Positions 34,667 to 43,268 are shown, counted from the first letter of the stretch. The stretch: 64,000 bases of DNA from Nocardia xishanensis NBRC 101358 (GCF_001613365.1 NZ_BDCF01000025.1:36998-100997), one strand, 5' to 3'. The notes: generated from the letters alone by a model not told the origin. Translations and numbers: made by a program.

Positions 34667-35803
34667 ATGGTCTTCAAGAATGTTCGCGACTGGCTCGAAG
34701 CGCCCGCGGCGAGCGTCGCCGATCGCGGAGGTCGGCTCAACGTGTTGCGCGGGGCCGTCGCCCGAGTGACCACGCCGCTGCTGCCCGACGACTACCTGCA
34801 CCTGGCCAATCCGCTCTGGTCGGCGCGCGAACTGCGCGGCCGGATCGTCGACGTGCGCAAGGAGACCGCGGATTCGGCGACCCTGGTGATCAAGCCGGGC
34901 TGGGGTTTCGACTTCAAGTTCCAGCCGGGCCAGTACATCGGCATCGGCCTGCTCGTCGACGGCCGCTGGCACTGGCGTTCGTACTCGCTGACCTGCCCGC
35001 CGGACTGGAGCGCCCCCGAGCACGGCGGCAAGCGCGTCATCTCGATCGCCGTGAAGGCGATGCCGGAGGGCTTCCTGTCCAGCCACATCGTCGGCGGCGT
35101 CAAGCCGGGCACGATCGTCCGGTTGCAGGCGCCGCAGGGCGGTTTCGTGCTGCCCTACCCGCCGCCCGCCAAGGTGCTGTTCCTCACCGCGGGCAGCGGC
35201 ATCACCCCGGTGATGTCGATGCTGCGGGCGATGGACCGGCGCGGCGTGGTGTCCGACGTGGTGCATCTGCATTCGGCGCGCACCGCCGAGGACGTGATGT
35301 TCGCCGGGGAACTGCGCGAGCTGCACGACCGGCACCCGAGCTTCCAGCCGCACCTGCACCTGACCGGCGAACAGGGCAAGTTCGCGCTCGCCGACCTGGA
35401 CGCGAAGTTCCCGGATTGGCGCGAACGCGACACCTGGGCCTGCGGCCCCGCCGCGATGCTGGACGAGATCGAACAGCACTGGCGCGCGGCGGGCATCGGC
35501 GAGCGGCTGCACGTGGAGCGGTTCGAGATCGAACGCTCGGCGATCGGCGAGGGCGGCACCGTCAGCTTCGGCAAGTCCGGCCGCAGCGTCGAGGTCGACG
35601 GCGCGACCAGCCTGCTCGAGGCGGGCGAGTCGGCCGGGGTTCAGATGCCGTTCGGCTGCCGGATGGGTATCTGCCAGACCTGTGTGGTGACATTGAGTTC
35701 CGGACACGCCCGGGACCTGCGCAACGGCGAGGAGCGCCGCGAGGGCGACAAGGTGCAGACCTGTATCTCGGCCGCCGCCGGTGATTGCACACTCGACGTC
35801 TGA
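34667..35803 (+). CDS. Ferredoxin-NAD(P)H reductase for DesA3-type desaturases (Rv3230c-like)
   Basis: A 378-residue flavo-iron-sulfur reductase that supplies electrons to the stearoyl-CoA desaturase DesA3. FAD domain: WRSYSLTCPP. NAD domain: LFLTAGSGITPVMSMLR and WACGPAAMLDEIE. The C-terminal plant-type [2Fe-2S] ferredoxin has FGCRMGICQTC and a last Cys in VQTCIS. ATG 34667 follows an AGAAAGACG leader without a strong SD. It precedes the two desaturase genes by 122 bases and is preceded by an operator candidate, so it probably has its own promoter. Confidence 0.94.
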   Translation: MVFKNVRDWLEAPAASVADRGGRLNVLRGAVARVTTPLLPDDYLHLANPLWSARELRGRIVDVRKETADSATLVIKPGWGFDFKFQPGQYIGIGLLVDGRWHWRSYSLTCPPDWSAPEHGGKRVISIAVKAMPEGFLSSHIVGGVKPGTIVRLQAPQGGFVLPYPPPAKVLFLTAGSGITPVMSMLRAMDRRGVVSDVVHLHSARTAEDVMFAGELRELHDRHPSFQPHLHLTGEQGKFALADLDAKFPDWRERDTWACGPAAMLDEIEQHWRAAGIGERLHVERFEIERSAIGEGGTVSFGKSGRSVEVDGATSLLEAGESAGVQMPFGCRMGICQTCVVTLSSGHARDLRNGEERREGDKVQTCISAAAGDCTLDV

Positions 35804-35925
35804 GGCGGTCAGGCCCGGAGGCGGTAGCGCAGCGTGACCACGCAGGGCTCCGCCGCAGACAACATCCATATCGTCTGAAGCGCAGGTACCCTCGACCGCA
35901 TAAGTCGAGCAGAGAAGGGACTCCG

Positions 35926-37365
35926 GTGGCCATCACCGATATCCAATCGTTCTCCCACCTCACGGCCGCCGATATCGAGACCCTGGGGCAGGAACTCGAC
36001 AGCATCCGGCGGTCCGTGGAGCTTTCCCGCGGCGAACGCGACGCGAAATACATCCGCCGCACCATCGCGGCCCAGCGCGGCCTCGAGGTCGCCGGGCGCG
36101 CGGTGCTGTTCGGCAGCCGCAACCGCTGGGCCTGGCTCGCGGGCACCGCGCTGCTCTCGGTCGCCAAGATCATCGAGAACATGGAGCTCGGGCACAACGT
36201 CAGCCACGGGCAGTGGGACTGGATGAACGATCCGGAGATCCACTCCAGCACCTGGGAATGGGATATGACCGGGCCGTCGTCGCAGTGGCGGCGCGCGCAC
36301 AACTACTCCCATCACACCTACACCAACGTCCTCGGCAAGGACGAGGATCTCGGCTTCGGCATCCTGCGGATGACCCGCGACGAAGAGTGGCGCCCGATCC
36401 ACCTGGTGCAGCCGCTGGCCAACCTCGTGCTGGCCGCGACCTTCGAGTGGGGCATCGCGCTGCACGACTGGAGCATCGAGAAGGAGCTGTCCGGTGTCCC
36501 GCGCCGGGAACTGCTGTCGGCGCCGAACCGGGAGTTCGCCCGCAAGATCGCGCGCCAGGTCGCCAAGGACTTCCTGATCTATCCCGCGCTGACCGGTCCC
36601 GCGTGGAAGTCGACGCTGAAGGCCAACGCCACCGCCAACCTGGTGCGCAACCTGTGGGCCTACGCGGTGATCTTCTGCGGCCACTTCCCCGACGGCGCGG
36701 AGAAGTTCACCATCGAGCAGCTCGAGGACGAGACCGGCGCGGAGTGGTACCTGCGCCAGATGCTCGGCAGCGCGAACTTCAAGGCAGGGCCCGCGATGGC
36801 CTTCATGAGCGGCAACCTCTGCTACCAGATCGAGCACCACCTGTTCCCCGACCTGCCGAGCAACCGGTACCCGGAGATCGCAGCGCGGGTACGCGAACTC
36901 TGCGACAAGTACGACCTGCCCTACACCACGGGCTCGCTGGCCAAGCAGTACCTGCTCGCCTTCCGCACCATCCACAAGCTGGCGCTGCCGGACCGATTCC
37001 TCAAGCGGACCGCCGACGACGCCCCAGAGACCTCGTCGGAGCGCAAGTTCGCCGGCATCACGCTGCCGAGCACCGAGCGCTGGGCCGACAACAACTGGCT
37101 GCTGACCGATCCGGAGACCGGTCAGCGGCGCGGCCTCCGCTCGGCGTTGCACGAGGCGAAGGTTGTGCTGGAGGAGAAAGCTCGGCACGAGAAAGAGGTG
37201 TTGCGTGAGGCCAAGCGGGCGCTGAAGGAGAAGGCCACGCAGGAGAAGGAGCTGCTGCGCGAGGCCAAGCTCACCCTGCAGGAGAAGGCGCGCGCCGAGC
37301 GGGCGGCGCTGCGGCGGAAGGGCGTGCGGGAGAAGGTCTTCCCCGCGCGCTGGCGACGCGCCTGA
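35926..37365 (+). CDS. DesA3-type membrane fatty acid desaturase with coiled-coil tail
   Basis: A 479-residue acyl-CoA desaturase. The three His boxes are HNVSH, HNYSHHTY (HxxHH) and QIEHH; membrane segments flank them (LAGTALLSVAKIIENM; LVRNLWAYAVIFCGHF). It probably makes the delta-9 double bond with the reductase at 34667. About 70 C-terminal residues are unusual: three 18-residue Lys/Glu-rich repeats (LREAKxxLxEKAxxEKE) that should form a long charged helix. M. tuberculosis DesA3 (427 residues) lacks this. GTG 35926 has AGAAGGGA upstream. It is a tandem paralogue of the gene at 37465. Confidence 0.93.
   Translation: MAITDIQSFSHLTAADIETLGQELDSIRRSVELSRGERDAKYIRRTIAAQRGLEVAGRAVLFGSRNRWAWLAGTALLSVAKIIENMELGHNVSHGQWDWMNDPEIHSSTWEWDMTGPSSQWRRAHNYSHHTYTNVLGKDEDLGFGILRMTRDEEWRPIHLVQPLANLVLAATFEWGIALHDWSIEKELSGVPRRELLSAPNREFARKIARQVAKDFLIYPALTGPAWKSTLKANATANLVRNLWAYAVIFCGHFPDGAEKFTIEQLEDETGAEWYLRQMLGSANFKAGPAMAFMSGNLCYQIEHHLFPDLPSNRYPEIAARVRELCDKYDLPYTTGSLAKQYLLAFRTIHKLALPDRFLKRTADDAPETSSERKFAGITLPSTERWADNNWLLTDPETGQRRGLRSALHEAKVVLEEKARHEKEVLREAKRALKEKATQEKELLREAKLTLQEKARAERAALRRKGVREKVFPARWRRA
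37147..37308 (+). repeat. Three 54-bp tandem repeats in the desaturase 3' end
   Basis: Units 37147-37200, 37201-37254 and 37255-37308 each encode an 18-residue Leu-x-Glu-Ala-Lys helical repeat. They keep frame and are confined to this paralogue. Confidence 0.9.
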
Positions 37366-37431
37366 TATAGCATTCGACGGTCACGACGGCAATGCGGGAT
37401 TTGCCACAGCAGAGACGCGAATCCCATAACC

Positions 37432-37460
37432 TACGGTGTCGTAACTTACGGTACTGTAAC
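37432..37460. promoter_or_regulatory. Double TACG-N4-CGTA-type operator before desA3
   Basis: TACG-GTGT-CGTA (37432-37443) and TACG-GTAC-TGTA (37447-37458) lie in tandem. Between them CGTAACTTACG is a perfect 11-bp dyad. The second site ends only six bases before ATG 37465, so binding would block transcription or the start itself. Confidence 0.65.
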
Positions 37461-37464
37461 CACC

Positions 37465-38739
37465 ATGGCGATCTCGGATGTCAAGGAGTACGCGCACCTC
37501 ACCGCCGCCGATGTGGAGGCGCTCGGCGCGGAATTCGACGCGATCCGGCGGGAAATCGAATCCTCGCGCGGTGAATCGGATGCGCGGTACATCCGCAATG
37601 TCATCAGGCTGCAGCGCGCGCTGGAGATCAGCGGGCGCGCCGTGCTCTACGCCGGTTTCCTACCGCCCGCCTGGCTGGCCGGCGTCGCCCTGCTCGGCAC
37701 CGCCAAGATCATCGAGAACATGGAGATCGGGCACAACGTCATGCACGGGCAGTGGGATTGGATGAACGATCCCGAGGTGCACTCCAGCTCGTGGGAGTGG
37801 GACAACACCGGCCCGTCCAAGCACTGGAAGCACACCCACAACTACCTGCACCACAAGTACACCAACGTCCTCGGCATGGACGACGACATCGGCTACGGCC
37901 TGCTGCGGGTCACCCGCGACCAGCGTTGGAAGCCGTTCAACATCGGCAACCCGGTCTACAACCTGCTGCTGCAACTGTTCTTCGAGTACGGCGTTGCGAT
38001 CCAGCACCTCGAGCTCGGCAAGCTGGCCGCGGGCCGGTACAGGGAGGGCAGCCCGGAGCGCGCCGAGTTCGAACGCAAGCGCAGCGAGGTGCTGACCAAG
38101 GTCGGCAAACAGGTGCTCAAGGACTACGTGATCTTCCCCGCGCTCACCGGCCCGCTGTTCTTCTCCACGCTCACCGCGAACCTGGCCGCCAACATGATCC
38201 GCAACGTGTGGTCCAACGCGGTGATCTTCTGCGGCCACTTCCCCGACGGCGCGGAGAAGTTCACCAAGGCCGACATCGACGGCGAGACCCAGGCCGAGTG
38301 GTACCTGCGTCAGATGCTCGGCAGCGCCAACATCTCCGGCGGCCCCGTCATGCATTTCATGACCGGCAACCTGAGCCACCAGATCGAGCACCACCTGTTC
38401 CCCGATCTGCCGAGCAACCGCTACGCCGACATCGCGGTGCGGGTGCGCGCGCTGTGCGACAAGTACGACCTGCCCTACACCACCGGATCGCTTCCGGTGC
38501 AGTACTTCAAGGCCTGGCGCACGATTCTCAAACTCGCGCTGCCGAACAAGTACCTGCGCCACACGGCCGACGATGCCCCGGAGACCGCCTCCGAGCGCAG
38601 GTTCGGCGGCAACGCCGTCACCACCATCGACCCGGTCACCGGCAAGCGCCGCGGGTTGCGTACCGCACTGGCCGAGGGCAAGCGGCGCATCGCGCGCCGC
38701 GCGGCACGCCGTGAGCCCGCACTCCGGCTGGCTCGGTGA
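37465..38739 (+). CDS. desA3: DesA3-like acyl-CoA delta-9 desaturase
   Basis: A 424-residue integral membrane di-iron desaturase, in length and N-terminus (MAISDVKEYAHLTAADVEAL) the closer match to M. tuberculosis DesA3 (Rv3229c, 427 residues). His boxes: HNVMH, HNYLHHKYTN and QIEHH. NAVIFCGHFPDGAEKF is conserved with the neighbour. It oxidises stearoyl-CoA to oleoyl-CoA with the reductase at 34667. There is no SD before ATG 37465 and the operator dyads almost touch it. A 15-bp-stem terminator follows. Confidence 0.95.
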   Translation: MAISDVKEYAHLTAADVEALGAEFDAIRREIESSRGESDARYIRNVIRLQRALEISGRAVLYAGFLPPAWLAGVALLGTAKIIENMEIGHNVMHGQWDWMNDPEVHSSSWEWDNTGPSKHWKHTHNYLHHKYTNVLGMDDDIGYGLLRVTRDQRWKPFNIGNPVYNLLLQLFFEYGVAIQHLELGKLAAGRYREGSPERAEFERKRSEVLTKVGKQVLKDYVIFPALTGPLFFSTLTANLAANMIRNVWSNAVIFCGHFPDGAEKFTKADIDGETQAEWYLRQMLGSANISGGPVMHFMTGNLSHQIEHHLFPDLPSNRYADIAVRVRALCDKYDLPYTTGSLPVQYFKAWRTILKLALPNKYLRHTADDAPETASERRFGGNAVTTIDPVTGKRRGLRTALAEGKRRIARRAARREPALRLAR

Positions 38740-38796
38740 GGCTGCGCACCGGCAAAGCGTCGCGGACTATCGGCGCGGCGCGCTAGCGAACCTTCG

Positions 38797-38832
38797 AAGC
38801 GGACCGGCGGGTGCAAACCCGCCGGTCCGCTT
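38797..38832 (+). terminator. Hairpin terminator between desA3 and bluB
   Basis: Perfect 15-bp arms (38797-38811 and 38818-38832) with a 6-nt loop and a TTTGG end. The stem ends just 15 bases before the bluB start. Confidence 0.9.
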
Positions 38833-38847
38833 TGGTTGACTGACCGG

Positions 38848-39570
38848 GTGAGCGAAGATCGACTGAGCGTCTACGAGGCCATCCGGTTGCGCCGCGACGT
38901 GCGCGCCGAATTCACCGGGGCGCCCGTCGACGAGGCCACGCTGTGGCGGATTCTCGATGCCGCGCACCGGGCGCCCAGCGTGGGCAATTCGCAGCCATGG
39001 GATTTCGTCGTGGTGCGGAATCCTGCGACGCTGCGCCGCTTCGCCGAACACGTGGCGGACAAGCGTGTCGAGTTTCACGACGCGCTGCCGCCCGAGCGGG
39101 CCGCGACCTTTCAGCCGATCAAGATCGAGGGCATCGTCGAGAGCGGCACCGGCATCGTCGTCAGCTACGACCACGACCGTGGCGGCCCGCAGGTGCTCGG
39201 CCGCGCCACCGTCCCCGAAACAGGCGTCTACTCGGCCGTTCTCGCGATCCAGAACCTATGGCTGGCCGCCACCGCCGAGGGCATCGGAGTGGGCTGGGTG
39301 TCGTTCTACGATCCGGCGTTCCTCGCCGACCTGGTCGGCCTGCCGCCCGGTATCCGCCCCGTCGCATGGCTTTGCGTCGGTCCGGTGCACGAATTCCAAA
39401 CGGTCCCAGACCTGGAACGCTTCGGCTGGCGCACCGGACGCCCGCTCTCCGAGGCGGTGCACCGAGAAACCTTCGGCGGAACCGGATTTGCGACCGAACC
39501 GCCGACGAGCGCGGCGATGGACACGCCGCACCCTGACGAACCGCACCATGGCTCGGTGGCGGCGTTCTGA
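38848..39570 (+). CDS. bluB: BluB-like 5,6-dimethylbenzimidazole synthase (nitroreductase fold)
   Basis: A 240-residue flavoenzyme of the BluB branch that fragments FMNH2 to make 5,6-dimethylbenzimidazole, the lower ligand of cobalamin. FMN/family marks: RRDVRAEF near the start, APSVGNSQPWDFVVVR, GIVVSYDHDRGG, TVPETGVYSAVLAIQNLWLAATAEG (in part) and GIGVGWVSFYDP. The C-terminal 35 residues are polar and unconserved. GTG 38848 was chosen; a TTG at 38836 is possible. It is not close to other cobalamin genes, and no cobalamin riboswitch is visible. Confidence 0.88.
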   Translation: MSEDRLSVYEAIRLRRDVRAEFTGAPVDEATLWRILDAAHRAPSVGNSQPWDFVVVRNPATLRRFAEHVADKRVEFHDALPPERAATFQPIKIEGIVESGTGIVVSYDHDRGGPQVLGRATVPETGVYSAVLAIQNLWLAATAEGIGVGWVSFYDPAFLADLVGLPPGIRPVAWLCVGPVHEFQTVPDLERFGWRTGRPLSEAVHRETFGGTGFATEPPTSAAMDTPHPDEPHHGSVAAF

Positions 39571-39656
39571 ATCGGATCAGCCGACGGAAGCGCTCCTAAC
39601 AACCGGACGCAATATCCGCGCTCACCCAACCACCCCAGGGCGAGTCTTACGAGCCC

Positions 39657-39749
39657 GTTCGCGGCCGTCTCGCTTCTGAGCGGTCGAAGCGCATGCGACG
39701 AAGTCGCGAGTCTCGACCGCTCAGAAGCGAGACATAAGAGGCCGCGAAC
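39657..39749. terminator. Very long imperfect inverted repeat between bluB and thiolase gene
   Basis: Outer arms of 10 bp (39657-39666/39740-39749), inner arms of 20 bp (39668-39687/39713-39732) and a loop that holds its own GCGAC-GAA-GTCGC stem (39695-39707). It lies between convergent genes, so a bidirectional terminator is the simplest reading. The size is unusual. Confidence 0.8.
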
Positions 39750-39779
39750 CCGCGCGCGCCAGCGCGCCAAAAACACAGC

Positions 39780-41072
39780 TCACACTCGCTCGAGCACCGC
39801 CGACGCGCCGATGCCGCCCGCCGCGCAGATGCCGAGCAGGGCGGTGTTCTTGCCAGTGCGGGCGAGTTCGTTCGCCATCGTGGTGACCATGCGGGCTCCG
39901 GTGGCGCCGAAAGGGTGGCCGAGGGAGACGGAGCCGCCGTGCACGTTGAGCTTGTCGATGTCCACGGTGCCGACGGCGGTGTCGCGGTCCAGCCGGGTCT
40001 TGGCCCATTCGTCGCTGGCGAGCGCGCTGAGCACCGAAAGCGTCTGGGCGGCGAAGGCCTCGTGGATGTCGACGAAGTCGATGTCCGACAACGTCATTCC
40101 GGCCTTGTCCAGCGCGCGCGGCATGGAGATGGCGGGCCCGATGAGCACCTGGTCGGTGGGGTCGACGCTGACATAGCTCCAGGATCGGAACGCGGCCAGC
40201 GGCCGGTAGCCGAGCTCGCGAGCCTTCTGCTCGCTCATCAGCAGCACTGCCGAGGCGCCGTCGGTGAGCGGGCTGGCGTTGCCCGCGGTGACGGTGCCGT
40301 CCGCGGCGAACACCGGCTTCAGCTTGGCCAGCTTCTCGACGCTGGTGTCGGCGCGGACGAGTCCGTCGCGCTCGATGTCCGTGCCGTCGGGCGTGCGCAC
40401 CCGCAGCACCTCGTCGTCGAATCGCCCGGAAGCGATGGCCGCCGCCGCGCGCTGATGCGAGCGGGCCGCGAACTCGTCCTGCTCGGCCCGGCCGACGCCG
40501 TGGATGCGGGCCATCTTCTCCGCCGACTCGCCCATCACCTCGCCGGTGGTGCGCTCGGCGATCTTCGGCCTGCTCGGCAGGATGTCGGTGAACGGCGCCA
40601 ATTGCGCTGCCGCCGAGAGGTAGTCCTTCAGCTTCGGCTTGCCGAGCGCGAGCGGGGCGCCCGCGTGCACCAGCTTCTGCGGCAGTTTCACCTCGGCGTT
40701 GCTGGTGGAATCGCTGCCGCCCGCGATCATGATGTCGTATTCGCCGCGCTCGATCGCGGCCGCGGCGGCGGTCACCGCCTGCAGACCGGACGCGCACGCC
40801 CTGGTGACCGTGTAGCCCTCGCAGCCGGGGTCGAGGCGCAGGTCGAGGGCGATCTCCCTGGCGATGTTGGGCGCGGCGCTCGGCAGGATCACCCCGCCCC
40901 AGACGATGGCCTGCACCTGTGCGCCCGGCAGCCCGGTGCGCTCCAGGAGACCGCGAACGGCGGCGTCGGCAAGCGCGATGGAGTCCATTCGGGTGAAGCC
41001 GGTGAACGCCCGCACGAACGGGGTGCGCGCACCGGACACGACAACGGCACGGCGAGCGGCGTCGGAAGCCAT
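39780..41072 (-). CDS. Acetyl-CoA acyltransferase (thiolase, FadI/FadA type)
   Basis: A 430-residue thiolase. The nucleophilic Cys is in RACASGLQAV; the base-pair histidine and second Cys lie in NVHGGSVSLGHPFGATG and GICAAGGIGASAV. The length and LAPFTDILPSRPKIAERTTG (in part) fit the FadI-like trifunctional-protein beta subunits that cut 3-ketoacyl-CoA in beta-oxidation. No FadJ-like partner is adjacent. AAAGGA lies before ATG 41072. A 22-bp palindrome 30 bases upstream is a likely TetR-type operator, perhaps for a fatty-acyl-CoA-responsive repressor. Confidence 0.93.
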   Translation of the reverse strand: MASDAARRAVVVSGARTPFVRAFTGFTRMDSIALADAAVRGLLERTGLPGAQVQAIVWGGVILPSAAPNIAREIALDLRLDPGCEGYTVTRACASGLQAVTAAAAAIERGEYDIMIAGGSDSTSNAEVKLPQKLVHAGAPLALGKPKLKDYLSAAAQLAPFTDILPSRPKIAERTTGEVMGESAEKMARIHGVGRAEQDEFAARSHQRAAAAIASGRFDDEVLRVRTPDGTDIERDGLVRADTSVEKLAKLKPVFAADGTVTAGNASPLTDGASAVLLMSEQKARELGYRPLAAFRSWSYVSVDPTDQVLIGPAISMPRALDKAGMTLSDIDFVDIHEAFAAQTLSVLSALASDEWAKTRLDRDTAVGTVDIDKLNVHGGSVSLGHPFGATGARMVTTMANELARTGKNTALLGICAAGGIGASAVLERV

Positions 41073-41101
41073 GCGAATTCCTTTCCAGAGACGTAGAACA
41101 C

Positions 41102-41123
41102 AAACTTACTCCGAAGTAAGTTT
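41102..41123. promoter_or_regulatory. 22-bp TetR-type palindromic operator of the thiolase gene
   Basis: AAACTTACT (41102-41110) and AGTAAGTTT (41115-41123) are perfect complements around CCGA. The site lies 30 bases before the thiolase start. The dyad and size are typical of TetR-family fatty acid regulators. Confidence 0.72.
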
Positions 41124-41467
41124 TCGCGTCCACGCCAACGGACGGGAAACGGACGGGAAAACGCCTCCCCGCACCCCTCCGGGCGGGCAGGCTTTCCGTC
41201 CCCCACGACCCCGGATTCGATGCCACGCGACGAACGTGCGCGCCCCAGAGCGGCTCAGCGATCCCCTCCAGATGCCGCTGAGCCGACCTGCGGCGCGCCG
41301 TTGCGCCGCAGGCTGGAGCGCCCGTTCCGTCGAACGCCCCTGCTCGTCCCGGAACCGCGTCGAGTGCCGGCACCGCGCATCCGGCGCAGAAAGAACAGTA
41401 GCGTTCTTTCCACTGATTTTTCAAATCTTTTCTATGAAGTTGTCATTCGCCCGGAGTTCGGCATACT
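41124..41467. promoter_or_regulatory. Promoter region of the XRE/ImmA module
   Basis: About 340 bases without a gene. The last 80 bases (41390-41467) are strikingly AT-rich (TTTTTCAAATCTTTTCTATG), with CATACT just before the XRE gene. The base composition differs from the neighbouring core genes. Confidence 0.5.
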
Positions 41468-42181
41468 ATGACGCCCACTATGAGAAGCCCTTCGGAGCTG
41501 TCGCGGCAGAAGCGCTTCGGCCGAATCATCAAGGAACGCCGAGACGAGCTCGGCCTCACGCAGCTCCAGATCGGCGATCTGGGTGGGCCCTCCGCGCCGA
41601 CGATCCGGAAGATCGAGGACGGCGACGCCGCGATCAGCACCCACACGCTGAACAAGCTGGACGCCCCGCTGCGCTGGCTGCCAGGCAGTGCGGCGCGCGC
41701 GTACGCGGGCGGCGCGCCCGCGCCGAAGGAAGCAGGGGGCGAGCACGCGGGCGACGAGTCGATCGTGGCCGGCCCCACCTCGATCCGGTTCGACATCTCC
41801 GACCTCACCGGACTGCTCGCCGCCACCGGCCGCCTGACCGACGCCGTGGAACGCGGTCAGACCACCGAACCCACGGTGGTGGAGGCGATCTCGGACCTGA
41901 ACCGGGTGGTGTCCCGGCTCTCCGCCCGGTACGCGACCGTAATGCTGGAGCGCAACGGCGGACCGGGCCGCCAGCTGCACCCGCTGGTGGAAATGGCGTT
42001 CGCGCATCTGCTCGAGGTCCCCGCCGACACCGACGACGCGACCGAACTCGAGGAACGCCGCTATCGACGCTGGCTGGCCGGCCGCACCGAGAACGTGAGC
42101 CAAGGGACCGAGGCTCAGTTCCGGGCCAGGTGGCTGGCCGCCAACAGCGCAACCGCGCCGAATCGCAACGGCAAGCACTGA
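41468..42181 (+). CDS. XRE-family regulator heading the ImmA/membrane-protein module
   Basis: A 237-residue protein. The N-terminal HTH (about 10-65) has RFGRIIKERRDELGLTQLQI and APTIRKIEDGDAAIS; the remainder is a helical domain of unknown fold with a conserved-looking DISDLTGLLAATGRLTDAVERG and a Glu/Arg-rich YRRWLAG segment. It is likely to repress its own operon. ATG 41468 is used, 41480 is possible. The EspR-like gene starts 10 bases after its stop. This kind of regulator commonly pairs with ImmA peptidases that cleave it; such a pair is present here two genes later. Confidence 0.82.
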   Translation: MTPTMRSPSELSRQKRFGRIIKERRDELGLTQLQIGDLGGPSAPTIRKIEDGDAAISTHTLNKLDAPLRWLPGSAARAYAGGAPAPKEAGGEHAGDESIVAGPTSIRFDISDLTGLLAATGRLTDAVERGQTTEPTVVEAISDLNRVVSRLSARYATVMLERNGGPGRQLHPLVEMAFAHLLEVPADTDDATELEERRYRRWLAGRTENVSQGTEAQFRARWLAANSATAPNRNGKH

Positions 42182-42191
42182 GGTGATCGAC

Positions 42192-42629
42192 ATGACCGAG
42201 GCCACCCGCCTACCGCTGAGCCACAAGATCAACCGGCTCTTCGCGGTGATGCATCCGCGCTCGGCGCCGGAACGCAGCACCGAATCCGTCGCCGAACAGG
42301 TCAGCGGCCAGCTGCGGCGCGCGGTCGCCGCCAGCTATCTCGAAGAGCTGCGCGGCGGTCGCTTCGACGACGAACACGACGGCGCGGCAGTCGAATTCGA
42401 ACTACTGGCGGCGATCGCCTCCTGCTTCGGCGTCGCGCCACGGTATCTGACCACCACCGGACAGGCCGCCGCGAGCATCGACAGGGAGCTCGAGCTGCTG
42501 GCCACCATGCGCGACGCCAATGTCGCCAGCATCGCGCTGCGCGGCTCCGACGTGGACCGGGCCATGCTCGCCCGGCTGATCCGCGGCACCGAGGACGTCG
42601 CCGCGGGATCGAGCGACCTGCCGCGCTGA
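42192..42629 (+). CDS. EspR-like HTH protein in the ImmA module
   Basis: A 145-residue protein resembling EspR: LSHKINRLFAVMHP at the N-terminus, an HTH around SYLEELRGGRFDDEHDGAAVEFELLAAIA (in part), the linker CFGVAPRYLTT and the C-terminal dimer helix MRDANVASIALRG, which matches the EspR MRDDGVRRIAQRA region. AGGTGA precedes ATG 42192 by six bases. It is coupled to the XRE gene and 114 bases before the peptidase gene. DNA binding is probable; the target is unknown. Confidence 0.8.
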   Translation: MTEATRLPLSHKINRLFAVMHPRSAPERSTESVAEQVSGQLRRAVAASYLEELRGGRFDDEHDGAAVEFELLAAIASCFGVAPRYLTTTGQAAASIDRELELLATMRDANVASIALRGSDVDRAMLARLIRGTEDVAAGSSDLPR

Positions 42630-42743
42630 CCCGCATCGGAAAGCAGGCGCCGACCGCGGGGTCGCCCACCACGCACCATCCTGGGTACCATCGTCAGCTA
42701 CACGGGGCGGGACCGCGGAACTTGCTGTAGGAGAGCGCATCGC

Positions 42744-43268
42744 ATGGCCGGTATGGACACCCGGTTCCGGGAACTTTCCCGAAACGTACCGATACCGCAT
42801 CCGTGGAATCTGAATACCTACCTCGACGCCGTCGCCGAGTTCCGCGACCGCCCGATCACCTTGCAGCCGGTGGACACCGCGGTGCTCGCGGGCGCCGGCT
42901 GCGGCACCGGCAGCGGGCTGTGGATCGCCAAGCGGGACAGCGATGTCATCGTGTACGGCGCCGACACCACCGAATGGCACGCCGAGCACATCATCGCCCA
43001 CGAACTCGGACACATGCTGCTCGGGCACGGCCCGGAATCGGAGCCCGCCCCGAGCGACCAGACCACGCACACCCTCGCCGCCGTGGCCGAGCTGCTGCCA
43101 TCGATCTCGCCGGAATCCATTGCGCACGTGCTCGGTCGCACCGACTACGGCACCAGCAGAGAACGCGACGCCGAGACCTTCGCCGACATGGTGATGCTGC
43201 AGGCGATGCGCCCGCCGCGCCGCGACTCCCTGTTGCACCGCACGTTCTTCCGCGACCGACGCAGGTGA
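42744..43268 (+). CDS. ImmA/IrrE-family zinc metallopeptidase
   Basis: A 174-residue peptidase. HELGH (86-90) provides two zinc ligands and the general base, with a third Glu in RERDAETFADMVMLQAM; both fit ImmA/IrrE. In known systems such enzymes cleave an XRE-type repressor after a signal; the XRE gene two genes upstream is the obvious candidate substrate. AGGAGAG precedes ATG 42744. The stop overlaps the membrane-protein start by four bases (GTGA), so the two are made together. Confidence 0.9.
   Translation: MAGMDTRFRELSRNVPIPHPWNLNTYLDAVAEFRDRPITLQPVDTAVLAGAGCGTGSGLWIAKRDSDVIVYGADTTEWHAEHIIAHELGHMLLGHGPESEPAPSDQTTHTLAAVAELLPSISPESIAHVLGRTDYGTSRERDAETFADMVMLQAMRPPRRDSLLHRTFFRDRRR

Noticed and set aside
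38740..38847. Cobalamin riboswitch before bluB
   Set aside because: Only a terminator hairpin fits in the 108 bases; no B12-box-like sequence was found.
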